Shown: piece by piece, positions 1-8,110 of the stretch
Numbering within the stretch: the stretch's first letter is position 1
Layout of the letters: each line of letters begins with the position of its first letter
NCBI GenBank assembly: GCA_910585815.1
Contig: CAJUFJ010000004.1
Coordinates: 17,740 to 81,739 of the forward strand
Direction of reading: 5' to 3'
Source of the DNA: an uncultured Oscillospiraceae bacterium
Lineage (GTDB): Bacteria; Bacillota; Clostridia; Oscillospirales; Oscillospiraceae
DNA length: 64,000 nt
Position numbers and translations under genes: made by a program
Notes under the pieces: generated by a model
What the model saw: the letters and a program-made list of their open reading frames with translations, nothing else
The model's database searches: none
What the model was told of the DNA's origin: nothing

Positions 1-921
1 GAGCAGGTCCATCATGGCCTGAGCGGCGGGCAGGTTGGGGGCGTTCTTGGTGATGGCGGCGCCGCCGGCCATGGCGGTGTTGCCCTCGGTCATGTAGATG
101 CACTCCACGGGAGCGCCGTCCTTGATCTGGGCCATTACGCCGGACTCATAGGACAGACCCACCACATACTCGCCGTTGATAACCAGGTTATACACATCCT
201 TGGAGGAGGTGGTGGAGAAGCAGTTGGGCAGCAGCTTGCCGATGTAGTCCCAGCCCTTGTCGTCGTCGAACTTGTCGCCCTTGGTGGCCAGGATGGTCTG
301 GAGCTGGCGCCAGCCGGAGGAGGCGGCGTCAGGGGCGGCCAGAATGATCTTGCCGGACAGCTCGGGCTGAAGGAGGTCGTCGTAGCTCTCGATCTTGATG
401 CCCAGCTGATCCCGCAGGTCGGGGTTGACCACCAGGCACATCAGCTGCACGTCGTAGAAGGTGTAGTAGCCGGCGGCGTCGTGATACATCTGCTCCTTGT
501 CGCAGGCGGCGGTGTAGGGCTGGAGGATGTCGTGATAGGTGGTGCCGTCGGCGGCGAACATACCGCCGATGACCACGTCGGCGTCGCAGGATTCGTCGCT
601 GCGGATACGGGTGGCCAGGGTGCCCACCGAGTCGGACTGAATCTCCATCTTGCAGTCGGGGTAGTACTTGGTCCACAGGGATTTCAGGGCGTCCTGCTCG
701 GTCTCGCCGATGGTGGTGTAAATGGTGATTTTGCCGGTGACCTCGCTGGCGTCACGGACGTAGTAGGGGCGGTCATCCTTGGGAACGGAGCTGGAGGCGC
801 CGGAACCAGGAGTGGAAGTATTGCCCTTGACGCTGGAGCTGCCGCCGCCGCCCCCGCCGTTACAGGCGGCCAGCGACAGGGCCATTGCGATGGTCAGAAA
901 CAAGGCAGTCAGTTTTTTCAT
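1..921 (-). CDS. ABC transporter substrate-binding lipoprotein (partial, C-terminus outside window)
   Basis: This is the extracytoplasmic binding protein of the importer encoded just downstream. The first 307 residues are visible. They begin with a lipoprotein signal peptide (hydrophobic residues 4-19, lipobox LAAC with Cys20) followed by a Gly/Ser-rich linker. The mature part has the family 1 solute-binding pattern (KITIYTTIGETEQDALKSLW) found in Fe3+, 2-aminoethylphosphonate and polyamine-type binding proteins. The ATG at 921 follows an AAAGGAAG ribosome site. A 41-nt gap separates it from the permease, so the three genes form one operon. The substrate cannot be fixed from sequence; ferric iron or phosphonate are the likeliest. 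Confidence 0.85.
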   Translation of the reverse strand, partial: MKKLTALFLTIAMALSLAACNGGGGGGSSSVKGNTSTPGSGASSSVPKDDRPYYVRDASEVTGKITIYTTIGETEQDALKSLWTKYYPDCKMEIQSDSVGTLATRIRSDESCDADVVIGGMFAADGTTYHDILQPYTAACDKEQMYHDAAGYYTFYDVQLMCLVVNPDLRDQLGIKIESYDDLLQPELSGKIILAAPDAASSGWRQLQTILATKGDKFDDDKGWDYIGKLLPNCFSTTSSKDVYNLVINGEYVVGLSYESGVMAQIKDGAPVECIYMTEGNTAMAGGAAITKNAPNLPAAQAMMDLL

Positions 922-962
922 TTCATTTCTTCCTTTCAAATTTGATTTTATGTAAACTTTCG

Positions 963-2612
963 TTACATACGAACATCTTCCAGCTTTGTGAACTTCAGAT
1001 ACAGCGCAAGGCAGATTACCGTTACCAGCATGGTGACAGTGGCAAAGACGGCGGCCACGCCATAGATGCCCGTGGTGATGCTGGAGTAGGTGCCGATGGT
1101 CAGGGTGATGGTGCTGTTATTGTAGAGAATGACGCCGGAGGACATCTCGGTGATAATGGAGACAAAGCTGAGCACCGCGCCGGAGATGATGCCGCTGCTC
1201 ATCATGGGAACGGTAATCTTCACAAAGGCCTCCAGCTTGGGCGCGCCCAGGCTGAGGGCCGCCTCCTCAATAGAGATGGGAATTTTCATCATGGACGCGG
1301 TAGCCGACCGGCTGGTGAAGGGCATGCGGCGGATGGCCAGGGCGATGGTCATAATCAGCAGGCCGCCGGTGAGCACCAGGGGCTTGCGGGAGAAGGCCAC
1401 CACCAAGGCAATGCCGATCACCGAGCCGGGCATGATATAGGGGAGCATAGACACGGTGTCGATGGTATTGGTCAGTACATTGCTCCGGCGGACCACCAGA
1501 TAGGCGATCAAAATGGCAATCACCAGGATGATAACCAGGGCAGAGACACTGACCACCAGGGTATTGCCGATGGACCGGACCAGCATCTTCTCCAGGGCCT
1601 TTTGATAGTTGACAAGGGAGTAGCCGGGCTGGAGCACCGCATTCCGGTAGTTGCGGAAGGACATATTGACAATATAAATCTGGGGAAGCAGGGCCACGCC
1701 CACCAGCAGGTAGCAATACAGGTGCATCAAGATACCCTTCAGTCCGGTGGCCTCCTTGGGGGCGATGGGGTGCAGGGCGCTGATGGTGAACTTGAACCGG
1801 TTGGATGCAAAACGCTGAATCAGGAAAATAACCGCCGTTACCAGCACGGCAATCACACTGACCGCTGCGGCAAAGTGGTAATCGGTGCCGTTTTCGCCCA
1901 AATAGGAGTTGTAAATCAGCACCGGGAAGGTGCTGTACCCCCGGCCGATGAGCACCGGCGTGCCGAAGTCGGCGAAGGACCGCATAAACACCAGCAGGGC
2001 GGCGGCCAGGATGGTGGGCATGGTCAGGGCCATGATAACCCGTTTAAAGCGGTCCACCCCCTTGCAGCCCATGCTCTCGGCGGCCTCCAGCAGGGAGTTG
2101 TCAATATCCCGAAAGGCGCCGTTCATATAAATGACCACCAGCGGAAAGAGCTTCAATGTCTGAACAAGGACGATACCGCCGAAGCCATAGATGGACAGGC
2201 CGGTGATGCCGATGGATTTGAGCATCTGCGTGAGGATGCCGGAGTTGCCCATGAGCAGAATCCAGGCGTAGGCCCCGATGAAAGGGGCGGACATGGTACA
2301 CAGCAGGCACAGGACAAAGAGAATTTTACGCCCTTTCAGCTGGTAAAAGGAGTAGAAGTATGCAAAGGGAATCCCCAGCAGCAGGCTGGCCGCCATCACG
2401 CACACAGCAATTTTTGTGCTGTTGAAAATGGTGTTGTAGTAGTTGGGTTTGCTGAAAAACTTCTGGAATGCGTCGGTGGAGAACTGGCCGCCGGTATAGA
2501 CCGCCTCAATCAGCAGCCGGCCCACCGGATAGACCAGAAACACCAGAAAGATCAGCAGCAGGACCCAGGAAACCGCGCTCCAGAAGTCAAGGCGTCGCTT
2601 CTTAACACTCAT
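963..2612 (-). CDS. ABC transporter permease, two fused membrane domains (FbpB-like)
   Basis: This 549-residue protein contains two binding-protein-dependent transport permease domains in one chain, as in FbpB/AfuB-type iron and phosphonate importers. An EAA loop (EAAESMG) lies near residue 176 in the first half and a second (EEAALSLGAP) near residue 448 in the second half. About twelve hydrophobic segments are visible, the first at roughly residues 12-34. Each EAA loop would dock one nucleotide-binding domain of the ATPase homodimer. Its start overlaps the ATPase stop by 4 nt (ATGA), indicating translational coupling. The substrate is not determined. Confidence 0.9.
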   Translation of the reverse strand: MSVKKRRLDFWSAVSWVLLLIFLVFLVYPVGRLLIEAVYTGGQFSTDAFQKFFSKPNYYNTIFNSTKIAVCVMAASLLLGIPFAYFYSFYQLKGRKILFVLCLLCTMSAPFIGAYAWILLMGNSGILTQMLKSIGITGLSIYGFGGIVLVQTLKLFPLVVIYMNGAFRDIDNSLLEAAESMGCKGVDRFKRVIMALTMPTILAAALLVFMRSFADFGTPVLIGRGYSTFPVLIYNSYLGENGTDYHFAAAVSVIAVLVTAVIFLIQRFASNRFKFTISALHPIAPKEATGLKGILMHLYCYLLVGVALLPQIYIVNMSFRNYRNAVLQPGYSLVNYQKALEKMLVRSIGNTLVVSVSALVIILVIAILIAYLVVRRSNVLTNTIDTVSMLPYIMPGSVIGIALVVAFSRKPLVLTGGLLIMTIALAIRRMPFTSRSATASMMKIPISIEEAALSLGAPKLEAFVKITVPMMSSGIISGAVLSFVSIITEMSSGVILYNNSTITLTIGTYSSITTGIYGVAAVFATVTMLVTVICLALYLKFTKLEDVRM

Positions 2613-3766
2613 GACACATCCCTCCGCCCGGCTGAGACCGACGGCAGGTCGGTGCTGTTCTTTACGCCCTTCATCAGGCTGGCGGTGGAGTCGGGGTCGA
2701 ACAGGTTGACCTTTTGGGCCTTCAGGGTCAGGGTGACCTCGCTGCCCGGGGGGATGATGGAGTCGATCTCCGACTCCTGGATGATCTCCACATCCTCACC
2801 CGTCTCCAGCTCCACAAAGTAGTGGGTGTTGGGACCCAGGAAAACGCTGTCTTTAATGGTGGCCTTCAGCCCGGCGGGGTCGGCGTCCGGCTGGCGGAGC
2901 TGAACCAGCAGCTCCTCGGGGCGGATGGACACGGTGACCGCCCGGTCCCGCAGCTCCTCCTCCCGGACGGCCGGGATCTCCACCTCGTAGCCGTTTTTGA
3001 ACCGCAGCACCGCCCTGCCGTCCACCGCCTTCAGGCTGGCTTCCATGAGGTTGGACTTGCCGATAAAGGTGGCGACAAACAGGTTGGCGGGGCGCTGGTA
3101 GATGTTCTTCGGCTCGCTGCAGTGGTGGATGACGCCGTCCTTCATCACGGCAATCCGGTCGGAGATGGCCATGGCCTCCTCCTGGTCGTGGGTGACGTAG
3201 ACGGTGGTGATGCCCACCTGCCGCTGTATGTTTTTGATTACGGTGCGCATCTCCACCCGCAGCTTGGCGTCCAGGTTGGACAGGGGCTCATCCATCAGCA
3301 GCACATCGGGCTGGATAACCAGAGCCCGGGCCAGGGCCACCCGCTGCTGCTGGCCGCCGGACAAGCGCTCAGGCATCCGGTCGGCATACTGGTCGACGTG
3401 GACCAGCTGAAGGAATTTGTCCACCTCCTGCTTCATGTCCTCTTTGGACATGTGCTTATATTTCAGGCCGAATTCCACATTTTTCCGCACGGACAGGTTG
3501 GGGAAGATGGCGTAATTCTGAAACACCATGCCGATATCCCGCTTGCCCGGCTCCATATCGTTGATGACCTTATCGTTGAAACGGAATTCGCCGCCCTCGA
3601 TAGAGTTGAAGCCTGCGATCATACGCAGCAGGGTGGTTTTTCCGCAGCCGGAGGGTCCCAAAAGGGTAAACAGTTCCCCTTCCTGGATATTGATGGAAAG
3701 ATCAGGAATTACGGTCACGCTGCCATAGCGTTTGACAGCGTGGCGAATGGAAATGGTTACACTCAT
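2609..3766 (-). CDS. ABC transporter ATP-binding protein (FbpC/PotA type)
   Basis: This 385-residue ATPase energises the permease. Walker A is GPSGCGKTT at residues 37-45, the signature LSGGQQQRVALARAL starts at 135, Walker B is LLMDEP near 156-161, and an H-loop (VTHDQEEAM) follows. The last ~130 residues look like the TOBE domain of this ATPase class. I chose the ATG at 3766 because GGAG lies upstream on the minus strand and the protein then begins MSVTISIRHAV like its homologues. An upstream in-frame ATG at 3820 would add 18 residues and overlaps the promoter. It is the first gene of the operon. Confidence 0.92.
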   Translation of the reverse strand: MSVTISIRHAVKRYGSVTVIPDLSINIQEGELFTLLGPSGCGKTTLLRMIAGFNSIEGGEFRFNDKVINDMEPGKRDIGMVFQNYAIFPNLSVRKNVEFGLKYKHMSKEDMKQEVDKFLQLVHVDQYADRMPERLSGGQQQRVALARALVIQPDVLLMDEPLSNLDAKLRVEMRTVIKNIQRQVGITTVYVTHDQEEAMAISDRIAVMKDGVIHHCSEPKNIYQRPANLFVATFIGKSNLMEASLKAVDGRAVLRFKNGYEVEIPAVREEELRDRAVTVSIRPEELLVQLRQPDADPAGLKATIKDSVFLGPNTHYFVELETGEDVEIIQESEIDSIIPPGSEVTLTLKAQKVNLFDPDSTASLMKGVKNSTDLPSVSAGRRDVS

Positions 3767-3792
3767 AAAAATCAACCGCTCCTTTGCACAAA

Positions 3793-3821
3793 TTGTATAA
3801 TTCATTTCTTGTTTATACAAA
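3793..3821 (-). promoter_or_regulatory. Promoter of the ABC importer operon
   Basis: On the minus strand TTGTAT (3821-3816) and TACAAT (3798-3793) are separated by 17 bp, placing the transcription start near 3786, about 20 nt before the ATPase start codon. Two related CGATAT-containing segments lie further upstream around 3855-3890 and could be an operator. That last point is weak. Confidence 0.6.
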
Positions 3822-4017
3822 TATTTTAGTGTTTTCGCCCCGCGTTTGACTACCTAACATATCGTCCGAATGGAAAAAATATCGTACAAATTTGTAGGAG
3901 AGACTGTGGGCATACTTTGACATATTTGACAACGGCAGAAAATCAGGCGGAAAGGTTATGTTTATTGCTTCCGCTCTGCGACGGTTTCTGGGGAAAAGTA
4001 AAAAGGACATGATTATG

Positions 4018-4042
4018 GCTGGTTCTCATTGGGAGAACCAGC
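4018..4042. other. Perfect 10-bp inverted repeat upstream of the recombinase gene
   Basis: GCTGGTTCTC (4018-4027) and GAGAACCAGC (4033-4042) form a perfect stem with a 5-nt loop, followed by a T-rich stretch (4043-4058). It could be a terminator, blocking read-through into the recombinase, or a recombinase or regulator binding site. The rest of the 357-nt gap 3767-4123 holds the importer promoter (3793-3821) and a weak rightward promoter, TTGCAC (4069-4074) and TAAAAT (4091-4096), 16 bp apart. Confidence 0.6.
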
Positions 4043-4123
4043 TGTTTCTGATTTTTTCGACAAAATAATTGCACAATTCCGCAACTTCTCTAAAATAAAT
4101 CTATCAAAAAAAGGAGGAAACGT

Positions 4124-4720
4124 ATGAATACATATGGATATGTCCGGGTCTCTACCAAGGACCAGAATGAAAGCAGGCAGATGGCCGCCATGCAGGAATT
4201 CGGGGTGGGTGACAGCTGCATCATTCTGGACAAGCAGAGCGGCAAGAACTTCGACCGGCCCGGCTACCGGCGGCTGGTGCGGAAGCTGAAAGCCGGCGAC
4301 ACCCTTGTAATCAAGAGCATCGACCGGCTGGGACGAAACTACGATGAAATTTTGGAGCAGTGGCGGCTGCTGACCAAGGAAAAACAGATTGCCATTGTCG
4401 TGCTGGACATGCCGCTGCTGGACACCCGTCAGGGCCGGGACCTCACCGGGGTGCTGATTGCCGACATTGTGCTTCAGCTCCTGAGCTACGTGGCCCAGAC
4501 GGAACGGGAGTTCAACCACCAGCGGCAGGCGGAGGGGATCGCGGCTGCCAAAGCCAGGGGGGTCCACTTCGGGCGCAAATACAAGGACCGGGGAGAAAAT
4601 TACAAGTCCGTCATGGCCGCATGGCGCAAAGGAAAAATTTCCGGCCGGGCGGCAGCGAAAGAATTAGGGGTAGCACACGGGACTTTCCAGCGGTGGTGCC
4701 GGGACGAAGCAGCACAATAA
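4124..4720 (+). CDS. Serine site-specific recombinase (resolvase/invertase family)
   Basis: This 198-residue protein has the size and layout of small serine recombinases such as Hin, Gin, Mpi and Tn3 resolvase. The N-terminal catalytic domain starts YGYVRVSTKDQ, with nucleophile Ser10. Conserved arginines lie in SIDRLGRN (residues 65-72). The long E helix is around residues 95-135. The C-terminal helix-turn-helix (RAAAKELGVAHGTFQRWC, about 173-192) would bind the crossover site. The start follows an AAAGGAGG ribosome site. No other mobile-element genes are nearby, so it reads as a resident switch enzyme and not a transposon resolvase. The inverted repeats at 4801-4977 are its best candidate substrate. 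Confidence 0.9.
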   Translation: MNTYGYVRVSTKDQNESRQMAAMQEFGVGDSCIILDKQSGKNFDRPGYRRLVRKLKAGDTLVIKSIDRLGRNYDEILEQWRLLTKEKQIAIVVLDMPLLDTRQGRDLTGVLIADIVLQLLSYVAQTEREFNHQRQAEGIAAAKARGVHFGRKYKDRGENYKSVMAAWRKGKISGRAAAKELGVAHGTFQRWCRDEAAQ

Positions 4721-4800
4721 CAAAAAAACACAGAACAAAAGGAACAAATTTGGATAATAACGTGTGGATTGCGGTCCACACAAAAAATCAAACATAGTTT

Positions 4801-4977
4801 GGCGGTTTACAAGGTGTGGTTTGCAAGCCAAGCCTTGCAAACTGCGCTATTGAGCAAGGTGAGGCCGCTTTATCAAGGCGGCTCGCCTTGCTCGCTTCTA
4901 TTTGATGAAAAAAGTATAGCATACCTTACCAAACATTGCAATAGGAAACGTGGCTTACAAACCACACTTTATAAGCC
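4801..4977. repeat. Nested inverted repeats between recombinase and EPS operon (candidate invertible segment)
   Basis: The outer arms are 4809-4830 and 4951-4972, 22 bp with 19 matches when one is reversed; weaker similarity extends to 4801 and 4977. Each arm is itself a dyad (TGGTTT-GC-AAGCCA and TGGCTT-AC-AAACCA). Between them lies an inner hairpin (4852-4893, GAGCAAGG... arms) and a leftward promoter (4913-4941). A separate 7-bp hairpin sits at 4762-4781. No convincing gene was found in the 323-nt stretch 4721-5043. This may be the target of the adjacent recombinase, or simply another palindromic repeat. Confidence 0.65.
4913..4941 (-). promoter_or_regulatory. Promoter inside the inverted-repeat segment, pointing away from the EPS operon
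   Basis: On the minus strand TTGCAA (4941-4936) and TATACT (4918-4913) are 17 bp apart. It reads toward the recombinase gene. If the segment between the arms were inverted, the same promoter would map near 4840-4868 and read rightward into the EPS operon. I found no good rightward promoter for that operon in the orientation given. Confidence 0.6.
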
Positions 4978-5043
4978 AGTACAGGGCCAAAAGCTGGAAA
5001 AGAACGGCGAAATTTGCGGCAATCGCAGGGGCAGGGGGATGAG

Positions 5044-5739
5044 ATGGAGACCAGAAATTTGGAGAAGACGGCGGCGGCGGCGTCATCGGAGGAAATCCAG
5101 CCTCTTACCCTTACCCGAAAGACGGGGAAAAGTTGTACATATTTGTACATCAAACGCATGCAGGATATTGTCCTGTCGGCGCTGGCCCTGTTGCTGCTCT
5201 CCCCGCTGATGCTGCTGCTTGCCCTGGCGGTGGTGATTGACGACCCCAAGGGCGGCCCTATCTTCTCTCAGGTGCGCTGCGGCCGGGGAGGGGAGGCCTT
5301 CCGCCTCTATAAATTTCGCACGATGTGCGTGGACGCGGAGAAGCGCCTGGAGGAGCTGCTGCCTTACAACGAAATGACAGGGCCGGCGTTTAAGATTCAA
5401 AACGACCCGAGAATCACCCGCCTGGGGCGGTTTTTGCGGTCTACAGGGCTGGACGAGCTGCCCCAGCTGGTCAATATCCTGAAGGGGGACATGACCATCG
5501 TCGGCCCCCGGCCGCCGCTGTTTCGAGAGGTGCTGGAGTATACCGACTATCAGCGGCAGAGGCTGGCGGTCACCCCCGGGCTCACCTGTTTCTGGCAGGT
5601 GAGTCCCAACCGCAACAGCCTGAGCTTCGACGCCTGGGTGGAGCTGGATCTGCGTTACATACGGGAGCAGAGCTGGCTCTTGGACTGGAAGCTGATTTTT
5701 CAGACAGGAAGGGCGGTTCTCCGCCGGGAGGGCATGTAG
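5044..5739 (+). CDS. Undecaprenyl-phosphate sugar phosphotransferase (EPS priming transferase)
   Basis: This enzyme transfers a sugar-1-phosphate to undecaprenyl phosphate at the cytoplasmic membrane, starting the EPS repeat unit. The 231 residues contain one membrane anchor (about 41-63) and the bacterial sugar transferase domain, with YKFRTM near 89-94, DELPQLVNILKGDM (137-150) and IVGPRPP (152-158). It lacks the N-terminal membrane half of long WbaP-type enzymes, so it is the short type. The ATG at 5044 is preferred because AGGGGGA precedes it; an in-frame TTG at 5014 has no such site. It is the first gene of the EPS operon, which runs to 16833. Confidence 0.92.
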   Translation: METRNLEKTAAAASSEEIQPLTLTRKTGKSCTYLYIKRMQDIVLSALALLLLSPLMLLLALAVVIDDPKGGPIFSQVRCGRGGEAFRLYKFRTMCVDAEKRLEELLPYNEMTGPAFKIQNDPRITRLGRFLRSTGLDELPQLVNILKGDMTIVGPRPPLFREVLEYTDYQRQRLAVTPGLTCFWQVSPNRNSLSFDAWVELDLRYIREQSWLLDWKLIFQTGRAVLRREGM

Positions 5740-5751
5740 GGAGGTTTGAGT

Positions 5752-6648
5752 ATGAGAAAAAAAGCAGGCAGAAAAGAGGCCGCCCGGGTGGCCCGTCCAA
5801 AGAGGCGCAGATGGGTACTTTTGTGCGGGCTTCTGGCGGCTGCCGCACTGGTGCTTGGCGGGCGCTGTCTCTGTTCAGAGGAGCTGGAAGTGACCTTTCA
5901 CCATCTGTATTCGCCCAAAATCGTGGGCGGGGAGAATATCCGCGTCGTCGTCCTGTCAGACCTGCACAACCGGGAATTTGGCCCCGGGAACGGGGAGCTG
6001 GTGGAGCGAATCGCGGCCCTGCGCCCCGACCTGATCGCCATAGCGGGCGACATGGTCAACGCGGACGACGGCAATCTGGACGTGATTCTTACGCTGTGCG
6101 GCAAGCTGCTGGAGCTCGCCCCCGTCTACTACAGCCCGGGCAACCACGAGAGCAGCCTCATGTATGAGAAGGGGAGCCCCATTGAGGGCCAGCTGCTGGA
6201 CCTGGGCGTCCACGTTCTGGTGAACCGGGCGGAGGAGCTGACGGTAAACAGGACGCCCCTTCTGATCGGCGGCCTGACCACGTCCACCGAGGGCTATGAG
6301 GAGTACGGCGCCGTATTTTTTGAGGAGTACGAAAAAAGCAGCGCATTTAAGCTGCTGATCGCCCACTACCCCAGCCTCTACTATGAGGCGCTGGCCGACG
6401 GGGCGGTGGACCTGGGCATCTGCGGCCACTACCACGGCGGACAATTCCGGCTTCCGGTGGTTGGCGGACTGTACCACGGGGACACAGGCCTTTTCCCCAA
6501 ATACAGCGGCGGGATGTACCGGCTGTCCAACAGTACCATCTTTGTCTCCCGGGGGATGGGGGGCCACAACGGCCTGCCCCGGATCAACAACCGGCCCGAG
6601 CTGGCGGTAATCGACATCAACGGCCGGCAGGAGACAAATTACTCGTAA
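5752..6648 (+). CDS. Membrane-anchored metallophosphoesterase (YkuE-like)
   Basis: This 298-residue protein has a basic N-terminus, a transmembrane anchor (about 21-40) and a calcineurin-like phosphoesterase domain. Metal ligands are visible in SDLHN (69-73), AGDMVN (98-103), GNHE (about 131-134) and GHYHGGQ near residue 224. The family hydrolyses phosphate esters or pyrophosphates using two metals; B. subtilis YkuE is an envelope member. The domain is predicted to face the outside. The start at 5752 is preceded by GGGAGG with 7-nt spacing. Its place inside the EPS operon suggests action on lipid-linked sugars or undecaprenyl pyrophosphate, but that is inference. Confidence 0.85.
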   Translation: MRKKAGRKEAARVARPKRRRWVLLCGLLAAAALVLGGRCLCSEELEVTFHHLYSPKIVGGENIRVVVLSDLHNREFGPGNGELVERIAALRPDLIAIAGDMVNADDGNLDVILTLCGKLLELAPVYYSPGNHESSLMYEKGSPIEGQLLDLGVHVLVNRAEELTVNRTPLLIGGLTTSTEGYEEYGAVFFEEYEKSSAFKLLIAHYPSLYYEALADGAVDLGICGHYHGGQFRLPVVGGLYHGDTGLFPKYSGGMYRLSNSTIFVSRGMGGHNGLPRINNRPELAVIDINGRQETNYS

Positions 6649-6676
6649 CCAATGGAAAGAAAGGAGACGTAACAGC

Positions 6677-8110
6677 ATGATTTTGGTATGCGCAATCGTT
6701 CCGGCGCTGATTTTGGGTCTGGCCGTTCTGTATGCGGTGCTGCTCCGGCGCTTTTTCATCGTGAAAGCGAAGCTTCCGGTGCTGGGCGTGCGGGGAGCAC
6801 TGGGCCGCACGGCGGGCAAACGGAGGAAGCTGGCGGCCCTGGGGGCGCTGTTCTTTGTGGTCTGCCTGGCCGCCCAGGTGGCCGCCGCCATCTGGGCCCC
6901 CGAAATGCTGATGGTGTTCAACTATGAGGAGGCGGCCCGGGGACAGAATCCCAATGTCACCCGGTTCAACGAGTCTAATATCCTCTCCGAGGGCATTTTA
7001 GAGCAGGTCATTCAGCGGGGTGGCCTGGAGCTCAGCGCGGAGCAGCTGTCCGGCTGCCTGAGCATCTCCACCCCGCTGGACGCGGAAAAGCTGGATGTGA
7101 GCCAGGAGTCGGACCTGAAGATTTCCACTGAGTACCATGTCCGCTGTGCTGAGCGGGTGTCCCTGTACCACACCGACCCCAAGACGGTATTGAACCTTCT
7201 GGCCGATGTGTATTGGGAAAATTTTGTGCAGAACTACGCGGAGAACGACAGCATCCTGGACCTGTCCTTTGACAAGCTGGAGGGCATGGAGTATCTGGAC
7301 GCAAAGGACTATCTGGAGATGCAGGCCAACAAGCTGCGCAACTACCTGCCCGGCTACAGCGCCGAGAGCAGCAGCTTCCGGGCGGAGGGGAATGAGGAGA
7401 CCTTTGCCTCTCTCTCCCAGAAGATCAGCAACTTTATCGACATCGAGCTGGAGCGGTATGAGGCCTTTGTCCTGGAGAACGGCCTGGCCGGCAACCGGAC
7501 CACCTATCAGTCTCGGATGCAGTATGCCAACCGCCGGCTGGACGTCTCCAAGCGGAAGGAGATGGCCGCCCACGACGTGCGGATCGAGGCCATCAACATG
7601 TATAACGCCTACATGACCCGCTTTGTGCTTATCCCTACCTATGACACCAATAAGGAGTTTTACATGTCCAAGACCAAGGTGGGGGTGGACTACTTCGCGG
7701 ACGAGGCCAAGGAGCATCTGGAATCTGCTACAAAGCTGGTAGAGGAGATGGAGCACAACTCCTACGCCGCCCAGCAGATTGGCGCCTCCTACGCCTCCAC
7801 CGCCCTCTACACCCAGGCCGATCAGCGGATCGAGGCGCTGAAGGCCGAGCTGCTGAATCTGGCCGCCCAGAGCCGGGAGCTCTGCAGCACCTATGTGAAG
7901 GAAAAGCGGGACGGCTATATCCAGGTGAGCTTTGCCCCTCCGGCCGTGCCGGAGAGCGTGCTGAAGTCCCTGGCGCTTACCGCCCTGTTCGTCGCCGCCC
8001 TGGGCGGGAACGCCGTACTGGCCCCCTTCTATCAGGAGTATCGGAACAGCCGCCCGGGCGGCCGTAAAGGAAAACGGGAAGAAATACTGCGGGAGGAGGC
8101 GCCGGCATGA
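6677..8110 (+). CDS. Wzz-like membrane protein of EPS assembly
   Basis: The 477 residues have two N-terminal hydrophobic segments (about 2-28 and 52-75), a large predominantly helical extracytoplasmic region with coiled-coil character (roughly 340-425), and a C-terminal membrane segment (about 432-455) with a basic tail. That topology, and its position between the priming transferase and the polymerase, fits a polysaccharide co-polymerase (chain-length regulator). I do not see a clear conserved family motif. It has an AAGGAG ribosome site and overlaps the next gene by 4 nt (ATGA), so the two are probably made in fixed ratio and may form a hetero-oligomer. Confidence 0.6.
   Translation: MILVCAIVPALILGLAVLYAVLLRRFFIVKAKLPVLGVRGALGRTAGKRRKLAALGALFFVVCLAAQVAAAIWAPEMLMVFNYEEAARGQNPNVTRFNESNILSEGILEQVIQRGGLELSAEQLSGCLSISTPLDAEKLDVSQESDLKISTEYHVRCAERVSLYHTDPKTVLNLLADVYWENFVQNYAENDSILDLSFDKLEGMEYLDAKDYLEMQANKLRNYLPGYSAESSSFRAEGNEETFASLSQKISNFIDIELERYEAFVLENGLAGNRTTYQSRMQYANRRLDVSKRKEMAAHDVRIEAINMYNAYMTRFVLIPTYDTNKEFYMSKTKVGVDYFADEAKEHLESATKLVEEMEHNSYAAQQIGASYASTALYTQADQRIEALKAELLNLAAQSRELCSTYVKEKRDGYIQVSFAPPAVPESVLKSLALTALFVAALGGNAVLAPFYQEYRNSRPGGRKGKREEILREEAPA

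Noticed and set aside
885..2822. Long open frame of about 645 codons on the plus strand
   Set aside because: It lies opposite the ABC permease and ATPase genes, has His/Gln/Gly-rich nonsense composition, and no ribosome site. It is a shadow of GC-rich codons.
4762..4781. GTGTGGA/TCCACAC hairpin as terminator of the recombinase gene
   Set aside because: It is followed by A residues, not T, on the plus strand, so it is not a standard terminator in either direction.
4124..5043. Transposon with its resolvase
   Set aside because: No transposase or terminal repeats bounding a larger unit were found; the recombinase stands alone.
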